Source of the DNA: Rhizobium sp. AC27/96
GTDB taxonomy: Bacteria > Pseudomonadota > Alphaproteobacteria > Rhizobiales > Rhizobiaceae
Reading direction: 5' to 3'
NCBI RefSeq assembly: GCF_001692325.1
Contig: NZ_LXKN01000012.1
Location: 62,001-126,000 of the forward strand
DNA length: 64,000 bases
The notes under the pieces were generated by a model, which did not search any database, was not told the origin of the DNA, and saw only the letters and a list, made by a program, of their open reading frames with translations. Position 1 is the first letter of the stretch, and the number at the start of each line of letters is the position of its first letter. The position numbers and the translations under genes were made by a program. Shown here piece by piece: positions 49,751-60,584 of the stretch.

Positions 49751-50245
49751 TCAGTTCAAGTGATCTTCTCGGCCCTGCGACCCTGAGCGGTCTGAGTGCC
49801 TCGGCCGCTTTTTCGCCGGATCGGACGATGGCTGCGTACGATCACTCGAAATCCAGATCACCACGCCACGCCATACACGCCACAGACCAACGGGAATTAG
49901 GATCAGCGACAGGAGCCGGTGTGCCACTTCCGGAAAATGCAAGCTTCCCCAGATCGCCAAGGCTACCATCGCGAAGCCGCCAACCACGTTCACCACGCTA
50001 CCTATGGCAAGCTCGATTATCATCGCGTGGACGGCCAGACCAAGGACGCGACCGGCGAACGAAAAACCCAGTGCATCCGCCGCCGCAAATACGAGCAACA
50101 GAAACAGCGGCAACATCACCGCTGCAATGAGGATAACCGCGATGATGGTCGGGACTATCGTCACGACCACATGCCCATTGCGACGAGAAACCTGGTCCGG
50201 TCCATGTGCATTTCGCTTACATCCGGGTTCGATCCGGGCGAGCAA
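49751..50245 (-). CDS. hypothetical inner-membrane protein
   Basis: The frame from a TTG at 50245 gives 164 residues, but the first ~25 lack membrane character and a GTG at 50170 is a likely start (VVVTIVPTIIAVILIAAVMLPLFLLLVFAAADAL). Three or four hydrophobic segments follow (GLAVHAMIIELAIGSVVNVVGGFAMVALAIW, RLLSLILIPVGLWRVWRGVVIWI), then a charged, Arg/Ser/Pro-rich tail. No family is recognised. It is convergent with the MocR gene and separated by 61 bp. Confidence 0.55.
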   Translation of the reverse strand: MLARIEPGCKRNAHGPDQVSRRNGHVVVTIVPTIIAVILIAAVMLPLFLLLVFAAADALGFSFAGRVLGLAVHAMIIELAIGSVVNVVGGFAMVALAIWGSLHFPEVAHRLLSLILIPVGLWRVWRGVVIWISSDRTQPSSDPAKKRPRHSDRSGSQGREDHLN

Positions 50246-50631
50246 TCACCCACGCCGTAGCACTTGGCCTATTCAAAACCGCTGCGGTTCCAATGGCTGC
50301 TGGATGATAGTTCCGTGGCAGCTCATGACCGATTTTGTGAGGTACACCCTCAAAGCATTTTTCTGCGAACGAGCACATAGGTGCCAAAACCATGTCATCA
50401 ACTCAGGCCGTCGCTGCTCCACCTTGGGCAGCATAACACAAATGTCGGCAACGACTTGCGGGCATTCAAAGACTCGTCCCGGCAACATAATTTGCCGAGA
50501 CAAGCCAAGTGCTCCTGAATGGATTAAAGCCCCGGCCCGTGCGGATATTTTGGCATATCATTCAATCAGGGACCTCACTGATGCACATCTCGACGCTTTT
50601 TGGCGCCGCCTGCAGAGTCTCGGCTAACCGC
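50246..50631. other. 386 bp without a supported gene
   Basis: This lies between the membrane-protein gene and the 3' end of the phosphatase-like gene. Frames on both strands are short and their translations look random. No repeat or RNA gene was recognised. Confidence 0.45.
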
Positions 50632-51213
50632 TTATAAAATAGCCATCTCGATCTCGGCCTCGCGGCCAAGTGAGACCATCCAGTCCCTAAATTCTGGCTT
50701 GCTTTTGAGCTGTCGTCCGTAGTGGCGCGCCAATTCTTTGACAAGCGCGCCTTCGCGACCGAGTTGCTCGTCAGCGAAGGCAATCATTTGGGAGTTCGGC
50801 CATGCCTGCGGCCGGATCGTGGCGAGACGCTCGAACAGTGCTTCGGCGGAAGCGTCTGGATTGGCCTGTGCCATCAGGGTCATCATCGCTGCTGTCGAAC
50901 GGGACACTCCCATATGGCAATGGACGAGTATGTGGCTCGGAGCATTCTGATCCTGCCGGTCATGGAAGACGCGTCCGAAATCCAGGATCGCTTCGACATG
51001 CTGGGGTGTGGGCATGATTTGACCCGGTATGGGGCTGATAATATCGTGAAAGCGAAGCGTCGTGCGCAAGTGACTACCGTAGGCCGCGAAAGCGGTAAGC
51101 TCGGCGCGGTCGGGATCGATGATCGAAAGCACATGGGTCACCTGGCGCGAACTTTGCGCCGGCAGTTCTTCTATTCCACAAACCGTCAACTCAGGAGCGA
51201 ACATCAATTTCAT
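50632..51213 (-). CDS. protein tyrosine phosphatase-like protein
   Basis: The 193-residue protein contains the cysteine-phosphatase loop HCHMGVSRST with Cys99 and Arg105 (CX5R) and the upstream Asp57 in RFHDI, the likely general acid. The arrangement fits small dual-specificity-like phosphatases found in rhizobia. It should remove phosphate from phosphotyrosine or from a small phosphorylated substrate. A good ribosome-binding site is not evident before the ATG at 51213. It is monocistronic, with no kinase gene adjacent. Confidence 0.85.
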   Translation of the reverse strand: MKLMFAPELTVCGIEELPAQSSRQVTHVLSIIDPDRAELTAFAAYGSHLRTTLRFHDIISPIPGQIMPTPQHVEAILDFGRVFHDRQDQNAPSHILVHCHMGVSRSTAAMMTLMAQANPDASAEALFERLATIRPQAWPNSQMIAFADEQLGREGALVKELARHYGRQLKSKPEFRDWMVSLGREAEIEMAIL

Positions 51214-51566
51214 CTTGCTTAACTTCCATATGCTGATTGTAGTCCCAGAACGAATTTCATCCTGGATTGTGGCTCTTTTTGCGCGCCCTTTCGTCTGAGG
51301 TCAATGTAGCTGATTGCCTCCGGTTCAGAACTTCCAGTCACTTCGGTCGTAATCCAAAACCAAGCGATACACCCGCTTCTACGGTGGATTGCTGAGGCTT
51401 TTCTGTCCCGCTTCCGGCGAGATCGAGATCAATGCGGCCCTGCCATTCTGCGATGACAGCCGCAGCTTTTCATCGATGAAAAACATGCGGCAAAATTTGC
51501 GGTATGCGCCGATCTCGATCATCCCCTATTGATTGTCAGCAATGGACGACAGAGGAGGATATTCCA
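51214..51566. other. 353 bp between divergent genes
   Basis: It should contain promoters for both the phosphatase-like gene and the aldo/keto reductase. I could not identify clear boxes. The plus-strand frame upstream of 51567 runs out of the reductase gene but lacks its own start signal. Confidence 0.45.
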
Positions 51567-52559
51567 GTGAGGAAGCCTGGTAAGGTCACAACGATCGATC
51601 TATGGAACGGCCGTGAGATTCCGCGACTTGGCATGGGCTGCTGGGCAATTGGCGGACCGTTCTACGCGGGCGATGTGCCACTGGGCTGGGGAGAGGTCGA
51701 CGACGGTGAGTCGATCCGTGCCATTCATCGTGCCGCCGATCTCGGTATCCGCTTCTTCGATACGGCTTCGAATTATGGGGCGGGTCACTCTGAGAAGATC
51801 GTCGGGAAAGCTATCGGCAATCGTGACGATATTGTCATAGCGACGAAGTTCGGTTTCGCAACCGATGAGCAAAGCAAGCAGGCAACGGGTGCCTTTGCCG
51901 ATCCCACCTTTATTCGCCGCTCTGCCGAGACCTCGCTGCAGCGACTGAGGCGCGAGCGACTGGATCTGCTCCAGTTTCATCTGAATGATTTTCCACCGGA
52001 GGCATCCGACGAGGTCTTCGAAACACTTGAAGCCCTGAGAACTGAAGGCAAGATCGATGCTTTCGGTTGGAGCACCGACTATCCCGATCGCGCATCCCGC
52101 CATGCGGCGCGGGAGGGTTTCGTTTCCGTCCAGCACACCATGAATGTCTTCGAGGCAGTGCCAGAGATGATCGATGTGATCGAAAAGAACCGCCTCATCT
52201 CCATCAATCGCGGTCCGCTCGCCATGGGACTTCTCAGCGGCAAGTTCACAGCCGAAAAGCAGGTGGGTGCCAAAGACGTCCGCGGTGCGAGCCTTGATTG
52301 GATGGTCTATTTCAAGGATGGCAAAATCGCGCCGGAATTTGCAGCGCGGCTGGATGCTGTGCGTAGCCTGCTGACTGCGGATGGTCGTACGCTAACGCAA
52401 GGCGCCCTTGCCTGGCTCTGGGCACGCTCCAGCCGCACATTGCCGATACCCGGATTCCGAACCGTTGCGCAGGTGGAAGAGAACGTCGGGGCGCTGCAGA
52501 AAGGACCGCTGCCTGACGAGTTGATGGACCGTATCGACGCGGAACTCGCCAATCTCTAG
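51567..52559 (+). CDS. aldo/keto reductase
   Basis: A GTG at 51567 follows GAGGAGG at a good distance; the product has 330 residues. The tetrad is Asp65 and Tyr70 (FFDTASNYG), Lys94 (IATKFG) and His138 (LLQFHLNDF). The nucleotide-binding end includes LPIPGFRTVAQVEENVGA. It is a stand-alone gene, more like the YajO/Tas-type branch than the reductase at 38037. Its substrate is unknown. It should reduce aldehydes or ketones with NADPH. Confidence 0.9.
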   Translation: MRKPGKVTTIDLWNGREIPRLGMGCWAIGGPFYAGDVPLGWGEVDDGESIRAIHRAADLGIRFFDTASNYGAGHSEKIVGKAIGNRDDIVIATKFGFATDEQSKQATGAFADPTFIRRSAETSLQRLRRERLDLLQFHLNDFPPEASDEVFETLEALRTEGKIDAFGWSTDYPDRASRHAAREGFVSVQHTMNVFEAVPEMIDVIEKNRLISINRGPLAMGLLSGKFTAEKQVGAKDVRGASLDWMVYFKDGKIAPEFAARLDAVRSLLTADGRTLTQGALAWLWARSSRTLPIPGFRTVAQVEENVGALQKGPLPDELMDRIDAELANL

Positions 52560-52780
52560 GTGCAATCGCACGCATCGAACATTACTGCCGACCGAATCCA
52601 CAGCAAGGACGTCGAGAGGATTCGAACCCGCGACCGCTTCACTATCAACTGCCGGAGGCCCCACGTCATGGCCAAGATCGCGTCGAGAAGCAACCAGGAT
52701 GGTGGCGCCTGCGGCGATTCACGCCACGTGGACCTATTACGATCGTGCTCGCAACCGGTTCTGTGAAGACGTATTGCTCC

Positions 52781-53155
52781 TTAGCGCCGAATTGACTCCA
52801 AGTGTGTCGCGCCGAATCCTTCTGCATATTTAAGCCCGTAGCCGAGCGCTCTGTCTAGGCCAATGTGGGCAGCCCATACCAATCCAAGGGCCAAAGCCAA
52901 GGGTGTATGTCCAGTAATTCCCCAAACTATCAAAGCGAGCGGTGGGATGTACCAGTGGGCTGCGTTGTAAAGCGCGGCACCTACTTTCTTACCAGCGAGG
53001 TAGCCGACCATTGACAGGTCGGGGGCCAGGATCAGGGTGGCAAACAGCCACCAATTGGCATCCAGCGTAGCGTACCAGGCCGTAGCGGCGCCAAGTACCC
53101 CAAGCCCCTCTAGGCGAAGAAGCATTTTAGGTAGTCCAGTGACGAAACCTGTCAT
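52781..53155 (-). CDS. DUF4260 membrane protein
   Basis: From the ATG at 53155 (GGAG about 10 bases upstream) the product has 124 residues: LPKMLLRLEGLGVLGAATAW, WWLFATLILAPDLSMVGYLAG, YNAAHWYIPPLALIVWGITG, PLALALGLVWAAHIGLDRALGYGLKY. This is the typical DUF4260 four-helix layout with the conserved GLD-RALGYGLKY ending. Members are small membrane proteins without a known function. It lies alone near the IS5-family relic. Confidence 0.87.
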   Translation of the reverse strand: MTGFVTGLPKMLLRLEGLGVLGAATAWYATLDANWWLFATLILAPDLSMVGYLAGKKVGAALYNAAHWYIPPLALIVWGITGHTPLALALGLVWAAHIGLDRALGYGLKYAEGFGATHLESIRR

Positions 53156-53583
53156 AACCCAATCTCCAACTGTTATGTCGGAGTGATAACATTGATGATA
53201 AGCATACAAAATTGACTAAATTTTACTATCATCTATTCAAAAATGAATATCTTCGCCTAGACGCCTTGCTGGTGCCTCTCACTGAGTTTTTGTCCTACCA
53301 CAGAGGTTGCCGCTGCGCACGATAAGGCAGACCGATATGGTTTGCGTTGTGGCTCACCTTGGATCGAGCCGTTCAATACGCCCTGTATTGTCTTTCCGAT
53401 CTCGCTCAGCCGCTAGCAGAAAACGGCAAGCAGCCGCGATCTTGCGGCGCTGCGGTGTATCTCTTCATCCTGCCTCACTTGCCCCCTTTGCACCAAACAT
53501 CCCAAACTCCGGGCAAATATACTTTGAACGATATCGAGATATCTTGGTTATCGCCCACGGCGAGCCAGTTCCAGGATCGAGCC
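53156..53583. other. 428 bp with no supported gene, next to the IS5-family copy
   Basis: The first ~100 bp is AT-rich and should hold the DUF4260 promoter. The rest shows no coding pattern. The transposase of the adjacent IS copy ends at 53584, so the IS end probably falls within the last few tens of bases, but I could not define a terminal inverted repeat. Confidence 0.45.
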
Positions 53584-54338
53584 TCAATTGATCCACCAGG
53601 TAACGATGGCTGCGATGTAGCAAGTTGCTGTAAAGTTCAGCACGAGCTTGTCATATCGTGTGGCGACCCGCCGCCAGTCCTTGAGGCGGCAAAAGGTACG
53701 TTCAATGATGTTGCGTCGGCGGTAGGCGGTCGGGTCGAAAGGCCTGATGCGCTTACGGGTCGGATTGTTGGGAATGACCGGTTCAGTGCCACGTACTTTG
53801 AGGAAGTCACGTAAAGTGTCGCTATCTTAAGCCGTATCCGCAGCGCAAAGGCGGCTCGGCGGCAGTGGTTCGAGCAGCGGGATGGCGACGGGAGCGTCAC
53901 CGCGCTGTTCAGGCGTTATTCTCAGCGCGATTGGACGGCCGCAACGATTGACAACAGCATGGATTTTTGTCGATCTTCCGCCTCTTGAGCGGCCGATTGC
54001 TTGCGCATCTGCCCCCCATTTCCGCTAGAGGCGGATCGGGGCGCCCTTGCGGTGGTGCTGTCGATCATGTGAATGTCCCGATCGGTCGTTTGCACCAGAG
54101 CTTCAAACAGCCGCCGCCATATGCCTTTGGCAGACCAACGATGGAAGCGATTGTAGACGGTGGTCGAGGGGCCGTAGCAAGCGGGACAATCCTGCCACCG
54201 GCAACCGGTTCGCAGTACATGGATGATGCCGCTAATCACCCGGCGGTCATCGGTTCGATGGGCGTCCGGTTGGTTCGTTGGAAGCAAAGGCGCGACCACC
54301 GCCCATTGCCGATCATCAAGCCAGAATTCTCCCGCCAT
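53584..54338 (-). pseudogene. IS5-family transposase, near full length but inactivated (copy 2)
   Basis: The N-terminus is intact from the ATG at 54338 (MAGEFWLDDRQWAVVAPLLP) and the C-terminus reaches a TGA at 53584 (DKLVLNFTATCYIAAIVTWW). In between, a run of six Cs on the plus strand (seven in copy 1) shifts the frame after SSGNGG, and a TAA interrupts ADTA-DSDTLR, where copy 1 has TAC. It is therefore dead unless the C-run is a frameshift site, and even then the nonsense codon remains. It lies 176 bp from the 3' end of smoA. Confidence 0.9.
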
Positions 54339-54514
54339 AGTCCAAAACTCCCGCTATCAGGAGAGTGAATCATGGGAACTTAATTACATCAACCATTTGA
54401 TTGGGTTTCACCCCTAATGTCTGTAGCCGACAATGCGCAGGGTATCGTGCCTGAAAATCCTCTTGCATTTACCGGTCATCCGCTGATGTTCAAGGACCGT
54501 GATGATTTGGCCTT

Positions 54515-55042
54515 TCAGCTATGGCGCTGGAAGCGGCCAAACCCGCCGCGTGCAAAGCACAGCGGCTCGCCGTCGCGCAGTGCGACCCTCAGCACACGGC
54601 CGATGATCAGGGAATGATCGCCAGCATCGTAGACAGATTGTTGTTCGCATTCAAACCGGGCGAGAGTACCGGGAATGACGGGTGCACCTTCGATATTGTG
54701 CTCCCAGCCGAGATCGGTGAAGCCCTGACCGCCACGGGTGAAGCGGCTGCTGAGCATTGTCTGCTCGGCGCTCAATACATGAATGGTGAAGTGTCCGGCC
54801 GAGGTGAAGAGGGCGTGGCGCGACGAGCTCTTGGCGGGTGACCAGAGTACCAGTGGTGGGTCGAGAGATACGGATGCGAAGCTGTTGACCGTCATGCCGA
54901 TCGGGCCGGTATCGGCGTTGGCCGTCACGACGGTCACGCCGGTGGGGAATGTTCCGAGCGCGGTGCGGAAGCTAAGCGTGGTCTCCGCGTCCGGTGTGAA
55001 CACATGCTCCTCGAAGGAGTTTGCGATTTCGACAATTGTCAT
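54515..55042 (-). CDS. smoA: SmoA-type NAD(P)H-dependent FMN reductase
   Basis: The 175-residue protein is a flavin reductase (split-barrel): TLSFRTALGTFPTGVTVVTA, GPIGMTVNSFASVSLDPPLVLWSP, and a late GDHSLIIGRVLRVALRDGEPLCFARGGF. It supplies reduced FMN to the two-component monooxygenase SmoC. The ATG at 55042 overlaps the smoB stop by one base; a GTG three bases earlier is an alternative. Gene order smoC-smoB-smoA opposite to smoD-EFGHI matches the Agrobacterium smo locus, which is the basis of the name. The downstream side is occupied by an IS5-family relic. Confidence 0.9.
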   Translation of the reverse strand: MTIVEIANSFEEHVFTPDAETTLSFRTALGTFPTGVTVVTANADTGPIGMTVNSFASVSLDPPLVLWSPAKSSSRHALFTSAGHFTIHVLSAEQTMLSSRFTRGGQGFTDLGWEHNIEGAPVIPGTLARFECEQQSVYDAGDHSLIIGRVLRVALRDGEPLCFARGGFGRFQRHS

Positions 55043-55932
55043 CACGGCACCTCAAGTCCAATGGCAAGAGAATAAAGTTCGAACCAGGTCTCGCGATCTA
55101 GCGAGACCTTTTCCGCGTCGGAGATCGCGGCAATCCTCTGCAGATTGTTGGTTCCCAGCACCGGCAGGATCGCCGTTGGGTGCGCCAGAAGCCAGGCGAC
55201 GGCAACCGCAGCGATATCGACGCCCTGTTCGTTAGCGATGCGAGATAGAGCAACGGCCAACGGCCCGTCCCGTGTGAGGAGAGAGCCACCGCCAAGTGGT
55301 GACCAAGCCATGATCGCGCGCTTGCCTTCCTGAAGAAAGGCGAGATCACCATTGGTAAAGGCATCTGTAGCCGAGAGGCTGAGTTCGATCTGATTGGTTG
55401 CCAGAGGCGTGCTCATAGACGATTGCAGCAGCTTGAAGTCCCACGGGCGGAAATTCGAGACACCGACCGCCCTGACCTTGCCCGATTTAACCAACGCATC
55501 CAGGACGGCACCGGTTTCGCCCGCGTCCATGAAGGGATTCGGTCTGTGGATCAGCAGGAGATCTATGTAATCGGTCGCCATGTCGCGCAGCGACGCCTCG
55601 ACCGAGGCGTTTATGTGAGCGGCGCTGGTGTCGTAGTGCTTGACGCGGGCATCCGCGTGCCGGCCAGCCGGCGCCACGATACCGCATTTGGTGACGATCT
55701 CGAGCTTGTCACGCAGGCCGGGAGAGACACGAAGCGCGGCACCAAGAATGGCTTCAGCTGTATAGCCGCCATAGATATCGGCCTGATCAATGCTCGTGAT
55801 GCCCTGCGCAAGACATGCCTCGATTTTCGCCTGCACATGCGCTGGCGACGTGTCAGCGTCGTCGCCGATGCGCCACATTCCGTAGACGAGGCGGCTTAAG
55901 GATACATCTGTGTTTAATGCAATGCGTTTCAT
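55042..55932 (-). CDS. smoB: SmoB-type aldo/keto reductase (6-oxo-glucose reductase)
   Basis: The 296-residue protein is an aldo/keto reductase with Asp49, Tyr54 (SIDQADIYGGY), Lys82 (IVTKCG) and His129 (LLLIHRP) as the tetrad, and a nucleotide-binding C-terminus (AILPVLGTNNLQRIAAIS). In the smo pathway SmoB reduces 6-oxo-glucose, the product of SmoC, to glucose using NADPH. It lies between smoC and smoA with one-base overlaps (TGATG) on both sides, so all three are translationally coupled. Function is inferred from family and gene order. Confidence 0.9.
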   Translation of the reverse strand: MKRIALNTDVSLSRLVYGMWRIGDDADTSPAHVQAKIEACLAQGITSIDQADIYGGYTAEAILGAALRVSPGLRDKLEIVTKCGIVAPAGRHADARVKHYDTSAAHINASVEASLRDMATDYIDLLLIHRPNPFMDAGETGAVLDALVKSGKVRAVGVSNFRPWDFKLLQSSMSTPLATNQIELSLSATDAFTNGDLAFLQEGKRAIMAWSPLGGGSLLTRDGPLAVALSRIANEQGVDIAAVAVAWLLAHPTAILPVLGTNNLQRIAAISDAEKVSLDRETWFELYSLAIGLEVP

Positions 55933-57089
55933 CAGTGGCGCTTTCCATTTCCAAGCGGTGTCGCAGGAGTATCGGCGGGAACCCTGCCGCGTACTTCGGG
56001 AAGCGAGCAGGTTTTCATCTGGGACAGAACCTTCGTGCCGAAATGTTCGGCCTCATCAATATGCGGATAGCCGGAGAGAATGAAGGCGCGGATACCCATT
56101 TTCCGGTAGTTTTCGAGCGCGGTCAGTACCTGATCAGTGGAGCCGACCAATGCGGCGCCACAGCCCGAACGCGCACGGCCAACGCCGGTCCACAAATTTG
56201 GCTCGACATAACCGAACTTGTCGGCGAGTTCACGTGCCCGCGCCTGGTGCGAGACACCAAGCGATCCGCTGTCATGGGCGCGGTTGCGGATGAGCTGGCC
56301 GTATTCGTCATCGAGCCTGGAGACGAGGTGTTCGGCGTATTCGCGGGCTTCGGCTTCGCTATCACGCACGATCATATGGATTCGCAGACCATAGTCGAGA
56401 GTACGCCCGTGAGCTTCTGCGCGGGCGTGGACTGCACGCATGCGCTCTGCGAGCTGCTCCTGGATCTCCGGCCACATCAGATAGACATCACACTGGGCGC
56501 CGCAGAGCTCCAGCGCATCCGGCGAATAGCCGCCGAAATAGAGCAGCGGGCCGCCATTCTGCTGATAGGGTTTCGCCGGCTCGGTGGAAACGCCTTTGAA
56601 CCGGTAGATTTCTCCTTCGTGGTCGATCGTATCGCGGGTCCATACCTGACGCAGGATTTCCACGACTTCGTGGCTACGCCGATAGCGGTAGGCACCGTCG
56701 GCGACCTCGCCCGGAAAATCTGAGCTGATGATGTTCAGCGTCAAGCGGCCCTTCAGCATGTGATCGAGTGTGGCGATGGTCCGCGCCAACATGATCGGCT
56801 GCATCTCACCGCAGCGGATCGCGGCCAGAAAGTTGATTCTTTCGGTAATCGGCGCGCATCCGGCGACGAAGCTTAGCGTATCTTGTCCGACCTGATAGGA
56901 GGACGGGCAAAGGATGTTGCGGAAGCCGAGCTCTTCGGTTTTCCTGACGATCGACGAGCAGTGCGCCCAGCTAGAACGCAAATTGTCGTCGGGCACGCCA
57001 AGGTAAGCGTAGTCATCGGAGCATAACGCGGAAAACCATGATACTTCGGCGGCATCGAGATCGCCTGATGTTATTGGCACAACGGTCAT
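55932..57089 (-). CDS. smoC: SmoC-type FMNH2-dependent sulfoquinovose monooxygenase (LLM class)
   Basis: The 385-residue protein is a bacterial luciferase-like, SsuD-type monooxygenase: EVSWFSALCSDDYAYLGVP, GFRNILCPSSYQVGQDTLSFVAGCAP, TERINFLAAIRCGEMQPIMLARTIATLDHMLKGRLTLNII, and DALELCGAQCDVYLMWPE. The SsuD family uses FMNH2 and O2 to cleave C-S bonds of sulfonates. In the smo locus SmoC converts sulfoquinovose to 6-oxo-glucose and sulfite, with SmoA as FMNH2 source. GAGGAG precedes the ATG at 57089. It is the first gene of the minus-strand unit, divergent from smoD. Confidence 0.93.
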   Translation of the reverse strand: MTVVPITSGDLDAAEVSWFSALCSDDYAYLGVPDDNLRSSWAHCSSIVRKTEELGFRNILCPSSYQVGQDTLSFVAGCAPITERINFLAAIRCGEMQPIMLARTIATLDHMLKGRLTLNIISSDFPGEVADGAYRYRRSHEVVEILRQVWTRDTIDHEGEIYRFKGVSTEPAKPYQQNGGPLLYFGGYSPDALELCGAQCDVYLMWPEIQEQLAERMRAVHARAEAHGRTLDYGLRIHMIVRDSEAEAREYAEHLVSRLDDEYGQLIRNRAHDSGSLGVSHQARARELADKFGYVEPNLWTGVGRARSGCGAALVGSTDQVLTALENYRKMGIRAFILSGYPHIDEAEHFGTKVLSQMKTCSLPEVRGRVPADTPATPLGNGKRH

Positions 57090-57142
57090 AAAAATTCTCC
57101 TCAGCGTCCGAATGGACCCTTGAATATCATCAGGTTTCTAGT

Positions 57143-57164
57143 AAATCAATGGTGTATCAATTTT
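57143..57164. promoter_or_regulatory. candidate SmoD operator 1
   Basis: On the minus strand this reads AAAATTGATACAC followed by C and ATTGATTT, differing in one base of 22 from the site at 58001-58022. ATTGAT occurs twice with an 11-bp period, so both lie on one helix face. It lies between the divergent smoC and smoD starts, 53 bp upstream of smoC and 27 bp upstream of smoD. Confidence 0.75.
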
Positions 57165-57191
57165 TATCCCGTTACGAAGGATGGCCTGGAA

Positions 57192-57896
57192 ATGAAGAAT
57201 GCCCGCGGTAGCCTGCCCATGTATCTCCAGATCGCTGAGCTTCTTGTGCGTGATATCGCTGCGGGCAGGCTGATCGACGGAGAGAAGCTTGCCCCCGAGC
57301 GCGAAATGGCTGTCGAACTCGGCATCGCCGTCGGAACGCTCCGCAAGACGCTCGCGGAGTTGCAAAGCAGAGGCCTTCTCGAACGCGTTCAAGGTTCGGG
57401 CAACTACATCAAGGCAATCAGCGACCCGAAGAGCGTCTACGCCATGTTCCGACTGGAGCTTATCGGCGGCGGCGGCCTGCCGACAGCGGAGGTGCTGGAC
57501 GTTCACCGCTTGGAAAAGCCGGAGCATTTTCCGGTCTTTGGCGCGTCGAACGAAGGTCATCGCATCCGTCGCCTGCGACGTCTGTCCGGCAAGGTCGTGG
57601 CGGTGGAGGAAATCTGGCTGGATGGATCCTACGTGGAGGCGGTCACCGCGGACGAATTGTCCGAGTCGCTTTATCTCTATTACAGAACCCGACTTGGCCT
57701 GTGGATCGCTCGTGCCGAGGACCAGATCGGGCTGGGTGTTGTGCCGGGCTGGGCGCCGGATGCGTTCGGCCAGAAACCCGGCACTTTGGTACCGCACGTT
57801 CTGCGCTTAAGCCAGGCGCAGGATGGCGTGACCGCCGAACTGTCCCATACGTGGTATGATCACACAATGGCGCGTTACGTGAGCAGGCTTCGCTGA
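57192..57896 (+). CDS. smoD: SmoD-type GntR/HutC-family regulator
   Basis: The ATG at 57192 gives 234 residues. Residues ~1-70 are a GntR helix-turn-helix (MYLQIAELLVRDIAAGRLID, LAPEREMAVELGIAVGTLRKTLAELQSRGLLERVQGSGNYI), and the rest is a UTRA ligand domain (RIRRLRRLSGKVVAVEEIWLDGS, ESLYLYYRTRLGLWIARAEDQIGLG, ELSHTWYDH). In the related Agrobacterium locus SmoD is the regulator. It most likely binds the 22-bp sites in front of itself/smoC and in front of smoE. The inducer is probably sulfoquinovose or its glycoside; this is inferred. Confidence 0.9.
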   Translation: MKNARGSLPMYLQIAELLVRDIAAGRLIDGEKLAPEREMAVELGIAVGTLRKTLAELQSRGLLERVQGSGNYIKAISDPKSVYAMFRLELIGGGGLPTAEVLDVHRLEKPEHFPVFGASNEGHRIRRLRRLSGKVVAVEEIWLDGSYVEAVTADELSESLYLYYRTRLGLWIARAEDQIGLGVVPGWAPDAFGQKPGTLVPHVLRLSQAQDGVTAELSHTWYDHTMARYVSRLR

Positions 57897-58000
57897 GCGG
57901 AACAGGTTACGGTGACAAAGTTCGATAGATGTCAATTTTTGAGCAAATAGAAAACTAATATAATTTCAAAGACTTAGATTAAAGGTAAATCGACGCAAAT

Positions 58001-58022
58001 AAAATTGATACACTATTGATTT
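58001..58022. promoter_or_regulatory. candidate SmoD operator 2
   Basis: This site reads AAAATTGATACAC, T, ATTGATTT, matching operator 1 at 21 of 22 positions in inverted orientation. It is in the AT-rich gap between smoD and smoE, 76 bp upstream of the smoE start. A weaker half-match, TGTCAATTTTTG, lies near 57930. Confidence 0.75.
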
Positions 58023-58098
58023 CATTTTCGCCATCGGTATGATCACAGCCAAGAGGCCGCCTTGGTTTGATATTGGTCGAGGTTTCAGGAGGAAACGC

Positions 58099-60467
<2,369 letters not shown>

Positions 60468-60492
60468 GCGCCTTCCGTAACTTGGCGAAGAT

Positions 60493-60521
60493 CCGCAACG
60501 TGCGTGGCGCACGCGTTGCGG
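60493..60521 (+). other. intercistronic hairpin after smoF
   Basis: CCGCAACG-TGCG pairs with CGCA-CG-CGTTGCGG around a TGG loop, with a two-base bulge on the right arm. No T-run follows. It lies between smoF and smoG, as similar hairpins do in the window's other ABC operons. Confidence 0.65.
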
Positions 60522-60584
60522 CTCGGACGCCCCGCCCTGAACGAAAGGGACCCGACATGACATCGCACAGCAGGAGCGCTCGCC

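Noticed and set aside
52605..52650. Minus-strand GGTCGCGGGTTCGAATCCTC, like a tRNA T-arm
   Set aside because: The T-stem does not pair properly after the loop and no acceptor, D-arm or anticodon arm could be built around it. At best a tRNA remnant.
53584..54375. Terminal inverted repeats for the IS5-family copy
   Set aside because: Sequences near both ends (GATTCACTCTCCT and GATCGAGCCTCAATTG) share only a weak pattern, so I did not define element ends or a target duplication.
54417..54617. Plus-strand 66-codon frame between the IS relic and smoA
   Set aside because: Its second half is antisense to smoA and the first half has no recognisable family or start signal.
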